This document shows, in pieces, positions 50,535 through 60,361 of a stretch of DNA of 64,000 nt; position 1 is the stretch's first letter; each line of letters starts with the position of its first letter. The translations under genes and the position numbers were made by a program. The DNA comes from Lewinella sp. LCG006. Lineage in GTDB: Bacteria; Bacteroidota; Bacteroidia; Chitinophagales; Saprospiraceae. Below the pieces are notes generated by a model. It was not told the origin of the DNA and did no database searches. It saw nothing but the letters and a program-made list of their open reading frames with translations. The stretch spans positions 4,755,802-4,819,801 of the forward strand of contig NZ_CP160680.1 in the NCBI RefSeq assembly GCF_040784935.1, given 5' to 3'.

Positions 50535-51582
50535 TTATTTACTACTCGGCTTTACCATGCTGGTATTGGGAAGTTGCAAGGAAGAAGCGGCAGCGATTGG
50601 CAATGGTGCAACACCTGCTAAAGTGATGCAAGCTGATTACGTTGTGCTGGAGGCCCGCCCGATTGCTAATAAAATTAGCCTCACGGGAACGCTGATGGCC
50701 GGTGAATCTGCCATGCTCAGTGCCCAAACATCGGGCTTGATTACCAGCATCCATTTTCAGGAAGGAGAACGTGTAACCAAGGGGCAAATGCTCGTCAAGC
50801 TAGACGATCGGCAGTGGGTTGCACAACGGCAAAAGTTAGCGGCCCAACTCCAAACCGCCAAGACCAACCTGACCCGGCAAGAGGAACTCCTCAAAATCAA
50901 AGGCGTCAGCCAGGCCGAAGTAGACAATGCTGCCCTACAGGTAGCCACCATCGAAGCAGACCAGCAGGAGCTGGAGGTAATGATCGACTACGCACTCATC
51001 CGTGCCCCTTTTAGTGGGCAGATAGGCCTGCGTTCTGTGAGTCCTGGTGCGTATCTGCAAGTGGGTGCACCCGTGGCCCGGCTGGTGCAGCTTGACCCGC
51101 TGAAGCTGGAATTCAATGTGCCTGAGCGCTACGCTCCCCAAATAAAAAAAGGCCAGGCCGTACGTTTTACCGTAGCTGGCCAGGATGTTTCCTACGAAGG
51201 GACGGTCTACGCGAGCGAGCCCGTCATCAATGAATCCACCCGTGCGCTGCGCATCCGTGCTCGGGTGCCCAACCGGGAGGGTAAGCTCATTGCAGGGGCT
51301 TTCGCCGAAGTGAACCTGACTTTAGACAGTATTCCCGATGCGTTACTGCTACCTACCGAGGCGGTAATTCCTCAGTTGGATGATCAGATTGTCTACCAGA
51401 TTTCAGGGGGGACGATCAGGGCCGTGAAAGTCAAGCCAGGGGTACGCCTGCCCCGTTTGCTACAAATTCAGGAAGGACTGAGTAGCGGCGATACGGTGAT
51501 GGTCGCAGGCCTCTTACAGGCAGAAGACGGCATGAAAGTGGCGGCAGGAAAAGAAATCGTGGTCGAAAAAATGGATAACTAA
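50521..51582 (+). CDS. RND efflux periplasmic adaptor (MFP), lipoprotein
   Basis: The start is ATG 50521 (MRTINYLLLGFTMLVLGSC), giving a lipoprotein with Cys19; an upstream start at 50467 would read through the MarR gene. The 353-residue protein has the lipoyl halves around a coiled coil: SLTGTLMAGESAMLSAQTSGLI and IRAPFSGQIGLRSVSPGAYLQVG, with helices QRQKLAAQLQTAKTNLTRQEELLKIKGVSQAEVDNA between. The beta-barrel and membrane-proximal domains follow. It bridges the RND pump and TolC channel. The gene overlaps marR by 14 bp, and the pump gene starts 4 bp downstream. Confidence 0.93.
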   Translation: MRTINYLLLGFTMLVLGSCKEEAAAIGNGATPAKVMQADYVVLEARPIANKISLTGTLMAGESAMLSAQTSGLITSIHFQEGERVTKGQMLVKLDDRQWVAQRQKLAAQLQTAKTNLTRQEELLKIKGVSQAEVDNAALQVATIEADQQELEVMIDYALIRAPFSGQIGLRSVSPGAYLQVGAPVARLVQLDPLKLEFNVPERYAPQIKKGQAVRFTVAGQDVSYEGTVYASEPVINESTRALRIRARVPNREGKLIAGAFAEVNLTLDSIPDALLLPTEAVIPQLDDQIVYQISGGTIRAVKVKPGVRLPRLLQIQEGLSSGDTVMVAGLLQAEDGMKVAAGKEIVVEKMDN

Positions 51583-51586
51583 GCTT

Positions 51587-54500
51587 ATGAATCTCTCCTC
51601 GTTAAGTATCCAGCGCCCGGTGCTGGCCATGGTGTTTACCATCGTCATCCTCCTTTTTGGAGCCATCGGGTTTAGCTACCTCGGTATCCGGGAATACCCC
51701 AGTGTGGATCCGCCGATCGTTACGGTGACGACCAATTACACGGGCTCCAGTGCGGATATTATGGAGTCGCAGATCACCGAACCACTTGAAGAAGAAATCA
51801 ATAGCGTCAGCGGCATTAATACCATGAGTTCTACCAGTGCCGATGGTCGTAGTACGATACGGGTAGAATTTGACCTGGGCGTCAACATGGACAATGCGGC
51901 CAACGATATTCGCGACAAGGTCTCACAAGCCATCCGTAGTTTGCCGCCAGATGCTGATCCTCCGATCGTGCAGAAAAGTGACGCTGATGCGCAAACGATT
52001 TTTGCCCTGACGGTACAGAGTGGCAAACGTAGTTTGCTAGAGCTTTCTGATATTGGTCTCAATATGTTCAAAGAGCGCTTGCAGACCATCAGCGGTGTCA
52101 GCGAAATCAATATCTGGGGCGACAAACGCTACGCCATGCGCCTCGCCTTGGACCCCGATCGGCTGGCAGCTTTTGAACTTACCCCCTTGGATGTGCGCAA
52201 TGCCTTGCAATCGCAAAATGTCGAACTACCCAGTGGCCGTATTGAAGGTTACCGCACGGAATTGACCATCCGTACCTTTGGTCGTTTGTCGACCGAGGAG
52301 GAATTCAATGATCTGCTTATCGCAAAACGGGGGAATACCTTGATTCGCCTCAAAGACGTAGGGCAAGCCCGCCTCAGCCCACAGAACGAACGCAGCCTTC
52401 TGCGCGGTAACGGCGGCATTCCGATGATCGGTATTGCCATCCAACCCCAGCCCGGCTCCAACTACATTGAAATTGTTGATGAAGTCAAACGCCGGGTAGA
52501 ACAAATCAAAAAAGACCTACCCGAAGATATCGAACTCGGGGTAGCCCTGGATACCACCATCAGCATCCGTCGCGCTATTGAAGAAGTGCAGCAGACCGTT
52601 TTCATCGCCTTCGGACTGGTGGTACTGGTGATCTTTTTCTTCTTAAGGAATTGGCGCACAACACTGATCCCGGTATTGGCGATCCCCATTTCTTTGATTG
52701 GTGCCTTTTTCGTGATGTACATCGCCGATTTTTCGATCAATATTCTTACGCTGCTGGGCGTAGTTCTCGCTACCGGATTGGTGGTGGATGATGCCATTGT
52801 GGTGATGGAAAACATTTACGCCAAGGTAGAAAAGGGCGAGGACAGGGTACAGGCTGCCTTTTCTGGTTCGCGAGAAATATTCTTTGCGGTCATTTCTACC
52901 ACCATTACCTTGGTTGCGGTGTTTCTGCCGGTAATTTTCCTTCAGGGGGTCACCGGACGCCTCTTCCGTGAGTTTGGTGTAGTGGTGGTAGGTAGTGTGA
53001 TCATTTCTTCCTTTGTGAGTTTGAGCCTGACTCCGATGATGTGTTCGCGGATTTTGAAAAAAGGTCGCCCCAAGAGCAAGTTGAGCAATTGGATTGGCGA
53101 TGGCCTGAAAGGTTTGGGCAATCGGTACGAAAGCTCGCTACAGGGCTTTATGAATCACAAATGGCTTTCTTTTGTAATTATTCTGGCTTCGGTGGCCATG
53201 GTTTTCGGGATAGGACGTTTACTCCCTTCCGAGTTGGCACCGCTGGAAGACAAGGGCCGTTTGCGCATTTTTTCCACCGCACCGGAGGGGACATCTTACG
53301 AGATGATGGATGAGTACATCAAGCAGATTGTGGATATGACGGATACCTTGCCGGAAAAGGAATCCTTACTCTCCGTAACGGCTCCCGGGTTTGGCTCTTC
53401 CAACAGTATCAACAGCGGCTTTGTACGGCTGACCTTGTACCCCTCGTCGCAGCGCGAAAAGAGCCAAATGCAGTTGGCCAGCGAACTAAGTGCGAAAATG
53501 CGGGAGTATAATTTCGCACGCTCATTTGTGATCCAGGAACAAACCATTCAAGTGGGTGGTGGAGGCCGTGGGCTGCCCGTTCAGTTTGTCGTGCAGGCGC
53601 CGACCATTAAGGAGCTGAAAGAAATCATCCCGGCGTTCATGGCCCGGGCCAGTGAAAGTCCGGTTTTCGATGCGGTGGACCTTGATTTGAAATTCAATAA
53701 ACCGGAACTGACCGTAGAGATTGATCGTAACAAGGCTCGTGAAATGGGCGTACAGGTGGCGGATATTGCTCAAACCTTACAGTTGCTCTACAGCGGACAG
53801 CGCTTTGGATATTTTGTTAAAGATGGCAAACAATATTTCGTCATTGGTGAAGCGATCCGTTCAGCGCGTGATGAACCTTCTGATATTGGGAAAATTACGG
53901 TCCGTAACGATCTGGGAGAACCCGTGCAGTTGGATAATTTGGTAAAAACCAGTTTTGCCAGCAGCCCTCCGCAGTTGTATCGCTATAATCGGTTTGCGGC
54001 AGCTACCTTCTCGGCGGCACCTAAGGATGGCATTACTATAGGGCAAGGCATAGAGGAAATGGAGGCTATTGCTAAGGATTTACTGGATGAGACCTATTCG
54101 ACCAGCCTGGCCGGCACCTCCAAAGAATTTAGTGAAAGCTCGGGAAGTTTGGTTTTTGCCTTTTTATTGGCCTTGATTTTGGTTTACCTGGCTTTGTCTG
54201 GGCAATTTGAAAGTTTCCGCGATCCTTTTACCATCATGCTGACAGTGCCACTGGCCATCGGTGGGGCAATCCTGGCTTTGTGGTTGTTTGGCCATACCCT
54301 CAATATTTTTAGCCAGATCGGGATGATTGTCCTTGTAGGCATTGTAACCAAAAATGGTATCCTCATTGTAGAGTTTGCCAACCAGCGCCGCCAGGACGGA
54401 TTGGGCATCGAAGCGGCAGCGGTAGACGCGGCGGCTCAACGTTTTCGCCCTATCCTCATGACCAGTATGGCTACCATTCTGGGGGCGATGCCTATTGCGC

Positions 54501-54661
54501 TCGCTTTGGGTGGTGGTTCTACCAGCCGCATCCCAATGGGGGTCGCCATCATTGGTGGACTGGTGTTTTCGCTGGTACTGACCCTTTATGTGATTCCGGT
54601 ACTTTATACGATCATAACCAGTAAGAAAGACAAGACTTTGCTGGAAGACAAAACGGTATAG
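51587..54661 (+). CDS. RND multidrug efflux pump (HAE1/AcrB-like)
   Basis: The 1024-residue inner-membrane pump has the RND layout: one N-terminal helix (PVLAMVFTIVILLFGAIGFSYLG), porter loops, and two sets of helices. The proton relay Asp pair is visible in VLATGLVVDDAIVVMENI. The second repeat ends with GIVTKNGILIVEFANQ and ALALGGGSTSRIPMGVAIIGGLV. Length matches AcrB/MexB. It exports hydrophobic drugs from membrane and periplasm with the proton gradient, with the flanking adaptor and TolC gene products. The substrates cannot be told from sequence. The gap to the TolC gene is 1 bp. Confidence 0.96.
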   Translation: MNLSSLSIQRPVLAMVFTIVILLFGAIGFSYLGIREYPSVDPPIVTVTTNYTGSSADIMESQITEPLEEEINSVSGINTMSSTSADGRSTIRVEFDLGVNMDNAANDIRDKVSQAIRSLPPDADPPIVQKSDADAQTIFALTVQSGKRSLLELSDIGLNMFKERLQTISGVSEINIWGDKRYAMRLALDPDRLAAFELTPLDVRNALQSQNVELPSGRIEGYRTELTIRTFGRLSTEEEFNDLLIAKRGNTLIRLKDVGQARLSPQNERSLLRGNGGIPMIGIAIQPQPGSNYIEIVDEVKRRVEQIKKDLPEDIELGVALDTTISIRRAIEEVQQTVFIAFGLVVLVIFFFLRNWRTTLIPVLAIPISLIGAFFVMYIADFSINILTLLGVVLATGLVVDDAIVVMENIYAKVEKGEDRVQAAFSGSREIFFAVISTTITLVAVFLPVIFLQGVTGRLFREFGVVVVGSVIISSFVSLSLTPMMCSRILKKGRPKSKLSNWIGDGLKGLGNRYESSLQGFMNHKWLSFVIILASVAMVFGIGRLLPSELAPLEDKGRLRIFSTAPEGTSYEMMDEYIKQIVDMTDTLPEKESLLSVTAPGFGSSNSINSGFVRLTLYPSSQREKSQMQLASELSAKMREYNFARSFVIQEQTIQVGGGGRGLPVQFVVQAPTIKELKEIIPAFMARASESPVFDAVDLDLKFNKPELTVEIDRNKAREMGVQVADIAQTLQLLYSGQRFGYFVKDGKQYFVIGEAIRSARDEPSDIGKITVRNDLGEPVQLDNLVKTSFASSPPQLYRYNRFAAATFSAAPKDGITIGQGIEEMEAIAKDLLDETYSTSLAGTSKEFSESSGSLVFAFLLALILVYLALSGQFESFRDPFTIMLTVPLAIGGAILALWLFGHTLNIFSQIGMIVLVGIVTKNGILIVEFANQRRQDGLGIEAAAVDAAAQRFRPILMTSMATILGAMPIALALGGGSTSRIPMGVAIIGGLVFSLVLTLYVIPVLYTIITSKKDKTLLEDKTV

Positions 54662-54662
54662 T

Positions 54663-56006
54663 ATGTATAACTTTAGGAGGTTACTAATCGCCATGGTTTT
54701 CTTCGCTGCTATTGCTTGTCCTACGAAAGGGCAAGCCCAGGCCGAGCAAGGCGAAATTCAGTTGAGCTTGGCCCAACTCATTGAGCGCGCTTTACAGGAA
54801 AACTACCAAATCCGCATCGTTCGCAATACCGAACTGATTACCGCCAACAACAATACGCGGGGCAATGCCGGTATGCTACCGGAAGTGAATATTACTGCCC
54901 AGCGCCGTACTTCCATCAACAATTCTCAGCAGCAATTTTTTACGGGAGATTCCCAGCAAGCCAACAACGCCAAGAGTACGGCGACTTCCGCCAATCTGGA
55001 AGCCAGCTGGGTGGTTTTTGATGGTCTGGCGATGTTTGCCCGCAAGGATCAACTTGCCCAGCTTCAGCAGTTGAGTAAAGCCGACACCCGGTTCTTTATG
55101 GAACAAACGGTCGCGGATCTGGCCAGCACTTACTATCAGCTACAGCAAGAAAATCAGCTGCTTGCTGCCTTTCGGGAATCGCTGGATGTTTCACAGGAAC
55201 GCCTGGATTTTACGGAACGATCTTATGAGCTGGGGAATTCCAATATGCTCGATGTACAACTCGCTCGTGTAGACTGTAATACCGACAGTGCGCTGATCGT
55301 CAATCAATTGGCGCAAATTCAGGAGCTGACCATCGCTATCAATCGCCTGATCAACCGCGACCTGGTAGCCCCCATTCAAACTACTGACAGCATCCAGCTC
55401 AACCCCAGCCTCGAACTACCCACGCTGGCGGCAAGTGCCCGTGCCAACAATGCCTCTCTCAACCAACAACAACTGGCTGAGCTTATTGCCATCAGCGAAG
55501 TAGATATCCGCAAGGGAGCCTTATTTCCCGAAGTGGAGCTGTACAGCAGCTTTGGCTTTAATCGGCAGGCCAATGAGGTTGGTTTCCTGCAATCCAACCG
55601 TAGCTTTGGCCCAGAGTATGGCATCCGCGTCCGCTTCAACCTCTTCACTGGTGGTCGCGAAGAAGTCCAACGCCAGAACAGCCTCATCCAGGTGCAAACC
55701 GAACAACTCCGCACCGAAGACCTGATCCTGGAGACGGAAGCCGCATTGCAAGTAGCCTACGCCCGTTGGCAGAGCCGAGTTCGTCAGACCGAACTGGAGC
55801 AGCAGAGCCTCGCAGCGGCGCAAGAAGCCCTCTTCATCGCCCAACGCCAATACGAACTCGGTGCTTTGACCAATGTAGATTTTCGCCTCATCCAGCTCAA
55901 TGTTGTCAATGCCAATACCCGCTTTTTGCAGGCTCAATTGTTGGCCAAACAACGCGAGTTGGAGCTGCTGAGATTGAGTGGGCGATTGTTGGAGGGGGGG
56001 TGGTGA
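54663..56006 (+). CDS. TolC-family outer-membrane efflux channel
   Basis: The 447-residue protein has a signal peptide (LLIAMVFFAAIACPTKGQAQA) and two OEP repeats of long helices: IELSLAQLIERALQENYQI-type starts (QLSLAQLIERALQENYQIRI), LASTYYQLQQENQLLAAFRESLD, and TEAALQVAYARWQSRVRQTELEQQ, QYELGALTNVDFRLIQLN. The beta-strand parts EVNITAQRRTS and EVELYSSFGFN form the barrel. It completes the MarR/MFP/RND/TolC operon as the exit duct. It is the last gene; no clear terminator is seen before the foldback element at 56262. Confidence 0.93.
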   Translation: MYNFRRLLIAMVFFAAIACPTKGQAQAEQGEIQLSLAQLIERALQENYQIRIVRNTELITANNNTRGNAGMLPEVNITAQRRTSINNSQQQFFTGDSQQANNAKSTATSANLEASWVVFDGLAMFARKDQLAQLQQLSKADTRFFMEQTVADLASTYYQLQQENQLLAAFRESLDVSQERLDFTERSYELGNSNMLDVQLARVDCNTDSALIVNQLAQIQELTIAINRLINRDLVAPIQTTDSIQLNPSLELPTLAASARANNASLNQQQLAELIAISEVDIRKGALFPEVELYSSFGFNRQANEVGFLQSNRSFGPEYGIRVRFNLFTGGREEVQRQNSLIQVQTEQLRTEDLILETEAALQVAYARWQSRVRQTELEQQSLAAAQEALFIAQRQYELGALTNVDFRLIQLNVVNANTRFLQAQLLAKQRELELLRLSGRLLEGGW

Positions 56007-56665
56007 AAATCCTGAGCCTTGAAGCTCCCACTAAAAGTCGGAAGAGGGTCCCAAGGTGTCGGGAGGAAGTTGGAAATAAGCTGGTGTGAAGGGGTAAGTG
56101 TTGGAAGTGTGTAAGGGTTAGGCTTTGCGCGAGACACCTAAATTTGAACACTCTGACTAAAACCAGTTGAAACGTATCTATACCGACTGAAGTATTTGGG
56201 CTCGTCACGCTTGCTTTAGCAGGTTTCGCTCTAGGTTTCATGTAAAGAAAGAGTGGACTGAAGCCCTACGGTTGGGACACATCTTTGTGTAAGATTTTGA
56301 CCTCGGAGAGGTCATATATTGGAAGAACCATGTTCATTGGAGTTAAAGCGACCTCGGATGAGGTCGAATATCAATCCACACTGACTGGTTGGTTAGAAAT
56401 CATCAAAATGGAGGCCGATATTTCCTATTGTGCGACCTCATCCGAGGTCGTATAGCTTCCCTTTATCCTTGTTCTACCAATATTACACCTCTCCGAGGTG
56501 TTTATTCTTGATCAAGTCCTTTATTTTTTGGAAATGTGTCCCAACCGTAGGGCTGAAGCCCGGAACCACGAAGTAGCAGCAAAGTTAAATCTATTTAAAT
56601 GAGTAAAGTGAGAATTACTAGCTTTTTGAGCTAACAGGATTAGGCAAAGTCCTTCTTCTCACCTT
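56007..56665. other. 659-bp non-coding region with a large foldback element
   Basis: No credible gene is seen. Most of the region is explained by the foldback repeat at 56262-56554. The remaining 255 bp after the TolC gene shows no coding or structural signal that I can support. Confidence 0.5.
56262..56554. repeat. 293-bp composite foldback element with four inner hairpins
   Basis: AGCCCTACGGTTGGGACACA(T) at 56262-56282 is perfectly inverted at 56534-56554. Inside are four small palindromes: GACCTCGGAGAGGTC (56299-56313), GACCTCGGATGAGGTC (56350-56365), GACCTCATCCGAGGTC (56434-56449) and ACACCTCTCCGAGGTGT (56485-56501). Hairpin 1 with its flank also matches the inverse of hairpin 4, so the whole element can fold back on itself. 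Confidence 0.8.
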
Positions 56666-57043
56666 TCAATCATCGATATCCCATTCTTCTAGATTATCTA
56701 CTGGGTTCGGCAATCTACCTTCCAGCCATTCTTTCAAGGTTTGGGGTGCGAAATCTTTATCTTCTGTTTCTATCACCCAACTAAGAAAATTCTTTGGACC
56801 TCCATTTATATAAGGTGCCGGCGATACAGGATAGAATATTGTCGGCAATCTCTCTTCAAATGAAAGATAGTTAACTACGCTTCCCAATTCCTGAACCGTT
56901 TGCCACGCTAATTTATGATCAATGTCTATTTGGAATTTAACCCACCATAAGCCATCTTCACCGACACCTGTAGCTATATCCGAGTTTATAGTAGGTATCC
57001 TTTTTAGGTAGTTGGTCAGCTCTGTGAAAATACTTTTATCCAT
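56666..57043 (-). CDS. Small acidic protein of unknown function
   Basis: The 125-residue product is soluble and acidic (MDKSIFTELTNYLKRIPTIN... ending NPVDNLEEWDIDD). It has GLWWVKFQIDIDHKLAWQTVQELGSVVNYLSFEER in the middle and FLSWVIETEDKDFAPQTLKEWLEGRLP near the end. I recognise no named domain. Size, acidity and isolated position next to a foldback element would also fit an immunity-type protein, but there is no toxin gene beside it. It has its own ATG and normal codon use. Confidence 0.65.
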   Translation of the reverse strand: MDKSIFTELTNYLKRIPTINSDIATGVGEDGLWWVKFQIDIDHKLAWQTVQELGSVVNYLSFEERLPTIFYPVSPAPYINGGPKNFLSWVIETEDKDFAPQTLKEWLEGRLPNPVDNLEEWDIDD

Positions 57044-57146
57044 TTTAACTATTCAATTCTAAGCCCATGCCTTTTTTTATTTATCGGATAAAATTACCAA
57101 AATAAAAATCTCCGTGCCACTGTGGCTAATTTATTCTCTGCTGGTG

Positions 57147-58244
57147 TCAATTACCCGTTACTGCCCTCATCACCCCCACCAAGCGATCAATATCCTCCTC
57201 GTTATTATAAAAATGAATCCCCAAGCGCAGCCCTCGGTTGTAGGAACATACGACTTGCTGCGCATTGAGTTGCTTGACCAAGGGAGGGGGTGCATCTACC
57301 GAAAGGATGCCCGAGGCCACGCCGGGATCTTCTGAAGTGATGATGGCGTAGGGCGTTTCTGTCGCGATCATCTCCCGAGCGTAGGTTTTTACTTTGCGGA
57401 TTTGGGCTTGAATATTATCAAAACCAATAGCCTGATGTTGCTCTATTTGAAAGCACAGCGACTGGAAAGCCAGTAAATCCTGGTGGCCGGGCTCAAAATA
57501 CTCTCCGAGGGTGGGAGTACCTTCCTGGCGCGGTTGCTTGTAGGTATTGTAGCCCCTGAGCTGCGAGTCGAGCAACTGTTCCATTTGTTCACTGAGAAAA
57601 AGAACGCCGTTGCCGTAGCCCGCACACAGCCACTTGAAGGCACTGGCAACGAATACATCAATCCCACTTTCGTGAAAATGAAAAGGTGCAATGCCCAAAA
57701 ACTGCGTGGCGTCGACGATGATGAGCAACCCAGGAAAGCGGTCTTTCAGTACCCGAAAGGTAGCAGGAGGGATGATCTCCCCATTGGAATACTGCACCGC
57801 GCTGACCGCCAGGATTTCAATGCGCTGCGATTCGATGGCTGCGCTAAGCGTTTCCAAAGTATAGGCCTCAGGTCCTTTGGTACCTAAAGTTGTACAAACG
57901 AAATTTCTACTCGTAAATGGCCATACTATCGAGGGGTAGTCTCCCGGTAGGTGCAAGACTTTCTGGCCATTGGCCAAAGCATCCAGCACCATATTGATGC
58001 CGTGCGAGCAACTGGGAATCAGCGCTGTTCGCTCCGGATGGCCGCCAAAGATGCTTGCTGCTACGGATTTGATTTCCTTAATTTTATCGTAAACGCCTGC
58101 CCGAAAATTACTCCCCTGAAGCTGGTACTCCTCGTCTAGGTTTCGCCGAAAGGCCAATAAGTCCTTCGACATCAGACCAGAGGAGCAGGAGTTGAGGTAG
58201 GTGAACTGTTCTAAAGCAAGGTATTGCTCGCGTAGCGCATTCAT
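57147..58244 (-). CDS. Class V aminotransferase-fold PLP enzyme
   Basis: The 365-residue protein has the class V fold seen in cysteine desulfurases and selenocysteine lyases. SCSHGINMVLDALANGQKVLHLPGDYPSIVWPF is the cofactor and substrate region. LLIIVDATQFLGIAPFHF holds the Asp that contacts the PLP pyridine, and ASAFKWLCAGYGNGVLFLS has the PLP Lys. LRLGIHFYNNEEDIDRLVGVM closes the C-domain. The desulfurase-type active-site Cys loop is not obvious. The exact reaction is unknown. It stands 124 bp downstream of the SusC/D operon end, on the same strand, separated by a hairpin. Confidence 0.88.
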   Translation of the reverse strand: MNALREQYLALEQFTYLNSCSSGLMSKDLLAFRRNLDEEYQLQGSNFRAGVYDKIKEIKSVAASIFGGHPERTALIPSCSHGINMVLDALANGQKVLHLPGDYPSIVWPFTSRNFVCTTLGTKGPEAYTLETLSAAIESQRIEILAVSAVQYSNGEIIPPATFRVLKDRFPGLLIIVDATQFLGIAPFHFHESGIDVFVASAFKWLCAGYGNGVLFLSEQMEQLLDSQLRGYNTYKQPRQEGTPTLGEYFEPGHQDLLAFQSLCFQIEQHQAIGFDNIQAQIRKVKTYAREMIATETPYAIITSEDPGVASGILSVDAPPPLVKQLNAQQVVCSYNRGLRLGIHFYNNEEDIDRLVGVMRAVTGN

Positions 58245-58318
58245 GACGATCAGTTTTTATTCGTCGAGAAGGTCGTAATAATTTTCTGTTTTCAGGATAA
58301 TGTCTTTTACACAAAGTA

Positions 58319-58348
58319 GTTCTCGGACAAGTTGCCTTGCCCGAGAAC
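58319..58348 (-). terminator. Hairpin after the SusC/D operon, GTTCTCGG family copy 1
   Basis: GTTCTCGG (58319-58326) and CCGAGAAC (58341-58348) are perfect 8-bp arms, with inner CAAG/CTTG pairing. It lies 20 bp after the last gene of the operon in minus orientation. A near-identical hairpin is at 63842-63872. The T-run is weak (ACTACTTTG). Confidence 0.55.
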
Positions 58349-58368
58349 TTTATAAATCAAACATTACT

Positions 58369-58806
58369 TTACATAAGAATATCCACGGTAACGCTCGCGT
58401 CTCTGGTCAGACCATTTTTGTTGATGATCTCTACCTTGAGGATAACCTTGGTTACTGTAGCGGGTAGATTTGCCGGAATGGTATAACTCATCAGGAGCTT
58501 ATCGGTCTGGCTGTCTTCCGCAAAATTGGGGGTGTAAGCAAAGGTTTCTTCCTCCGTCTCCACTGCATCAATGATGCTGGAAAGAACGATACGATCAATC
58601 TCATCGACGGAGAAGAAGCGCAAGTCCAACTGGACCGTTTCGCCAGCAGCAAATTCGCTGCCATTGGTGGTGCCGAAAGTAGAAATGACCGGAAAGTTGC
58701 CGCGTCCGGGCGTTACGTTCTCGGCCAGCCAATCTGGCTCTTCGTAACAAGAGCTAAAGCCTACAACCAGTAGAGAAAGAAAAATGCTAATATGAATAGA
58801 TTTCAT
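58369..58806 (-). CDS. SusE/F-position outer-membrane lipoprotein
   Basis: The 145-residue lipoprotein (signal MKSIHISIFLSLLVVGFSSC, Cys20) has an Ig-like beta pattern (FAAGETVQLDLRFFSVDEIDRIVL, LPATVTKVILKVEIINKNGL). It is the third gene of the SusC/SusD operon, where SusE/F-type surface glycan-binding or accessory lipoproteins are common. No binding residues can be named. Length is short for SusE. It lies 107 bp downstream of susD. Confidence 0.7.
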   Translation of the reverse strand: MKSIHISIFLSLLVVGFSSCYEEPDWLAENVTPGRGNFPVISTFGTTNGSEFAAGETVQLDLRFFSVDEIDRIVLSSIIDAVETEEETFAYTPNFAEDSQTDKLLMSYTIPANLPATVTKVILKVEIINKNGLTRDASVTVDILM

Positions 58807-58913
58807 AATAATTGTCTTTTGAATTAAAAAATGAGTGGGGCTGAATAAGGGATCATCAAAATCCCTATACCCCTGTCCGCTTGGCCAGGCGGGCTCTACT
58901 AAATACCTGGTAC

Positions 58914-60329
58914 TTAGTTAAGATCTCGCCACATCTGTGTTTCAAAGTCGCGAACGACTTTACTTACTTCTGCACCATTACGGTTGAACTCATCCGTAGG
59001 ATAGAGTGCCCGTTGAGCAGGCCCACCAAATCGATCCGTATCCGGAATGACAAAGTTGCGGTAGACGTTGCTGCTGTAGTTGTAACGACGCATATCCGTC
59101 CATACTTCGTAGTTGAAATAAAGGGCAATGTACTTCTCTTTCATGATCAGTTCGTTGGTCAATGCTGCTGCTCCAACGGCAACGACCGGATCATTGAGGT
59201 AAGCATCAGCCGCAGCAGGGTCTACGCCGTACTTGTCCATGCTGGCCTGGATGCCGGCAAGGTAAGCCGTGTAGGCAGGGCCGGTCTGTCCGAGCGCCAG
59301 TTGTGCCTCAGCTTCGATGAATTTCATCTCTGCGTAAGTGAGCATAAACATGGGGGTCTGTTCGCGGCTGTGGAAAGTCGTTTCCGAGAAATCGACCGTA
59401 TTAGCTGGAGCATCATCATCGTAGCTGTCGATACCGATATACTCGGTTTCGTTGCCAAATAAGATTTCAAGACGGGGATCAGCTACATTGTAGAGCTCGC
59501 CGTTGAGCAATCTTACGGCATAGCCTCCCGGGGCCACGGTGAAGTTGCCGGTATTTACGGCTAGCGCAATGCCTGTATGTGCAGGGTTGCGTTCTACGTC
59601 GTTGTACGCAAATTCGAAGTCATCGTCATTACTGGTAAAGGCTTGATTTGCTGCGTTAATGGCTGCTGTCGCGTTTGCTGTTCCTTTATTCAAAAGGTGG
59701 ATTGCCATGCGAGCACGTAATGCACTGACCATCTTCAGCCATTTGCTCATATCGCCGCCGTAAATCAGGTCACTACCAGCACTTACGCAAATCTCGTTGT
59801 CACAATCCACGACCTCATACTCCAACAGAGGAGTGGCCTTATCCAGTAAAGTATTGATGGTTGCATACAGCTCTTGCTGCTCATCAAACACAGGCTCCAG
59901 GTTGTTGCTGCCGTCAAAAGCTTCAGACCAGGGAGCTGCTTCCCAGCTGTCGGTCACGGTACTTAAGGCGTAAGCCTGGATGGCATAAGCAATCCCTTCG
60001 TAGTTGGGGACTTGTGCGGCTGCGGCCTGGCGAGCCAAGATATCCGCATTGGCCAATACCCGCAGGTAGAGGATGCTCCACGCATCACCCATGCGGAAAT
60101 TTTCGAAATAGCCAAAATAAGAAGCCGTCTGCTGCGTAGCTTGCGCTGCTTGATAAGATACTGAATATTGAGCATCAGCTAATCTGAATTCAATGGCAGG
60201 TAGCAAGGAAGACAAACCCACCTCGGTGAGGTTGTTGGGGTCATCATTGACGTCCAGGTAGTCTTCACAATTGGTCAGTGAAAATACCAGGAGCAATGAA
60301 GGGATAATATATTTGAAATGCTTGCGCAT
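58914..60329 (-). CDS. SusD/RagB-family outer-membrane lipoprotein
   Basis: The 471-residue lipoprotein (MRKHFKYIIPSLLLVFSLTNC, Cys21) has the SusD-like pattern: EDYLDVNDDPNN at the start, TPR-like helices (YEGIAYAIQAYALSTVTDSWEAAPWSEA), GGDMSKWLKMVSALRARMAIHLL, and TYAEMKFIEAEAQLALG. SusD proteins cap the SusC barrel on the cell surface and bind the nutrient, usually a glycan or peptide. It lies 32 bp after susC. No glycoside hydrolase is in view, so the nutrient class cannot be named. The amidohydrolase-like gene upstream hints at a non-glycan substrate, which is weak. Confidence 0.93.
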   Translation of the reverse strand: MRKHFKYIIPSLLLVFSLTNCEDYLDVNDDPNNLTEVGLSSLLPAIEFRLADAQYSVSYQAAQATQQTASYFGYFENFRMGDAWSILYLRVLANADILARQAAAAQVPNYEGIAYAIQAYALSTVTDSWEAAPWSEAFDGSNNLEPVFDEQQELYATINTLLDKATPLLEYEVVDCDNEICVSAGSDLIYGGDMSKWLKMVSALRARMAIHLLNKGTANATAAINAANQAFTSNDDDFEFAYNDVERNPAHTGIALAVNTGNFTVAPGGYAVRLLNGELYNVADPRLEILFGNETEYIGIDSYDDDAPANTVDFSETTFHSREQTPMFMLTYAEMKFIEAEAQLALGQTGPAYTAYLAGIQASMDKYGVDPAAADAYLNDPVVAVGAAALTNELIMKEKYIALYFNYEVWTDMRRYNYSSNVYRNFVIPDTDRFGGPAQRALYPTDEFNRNGAEVSKVVRDFETQMWRDLN

Positions 60330-60361
60330 AATAATCAGTTTTTTATTGAAAAAAAGGAGGG

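Noticed and set aside
56666-57043. Immunity protein of a toxin system
   Set aside because: Size and acidity would fit, but no toxin, polymorphic-toxin tip or repeat of immunity genes lies next to it.
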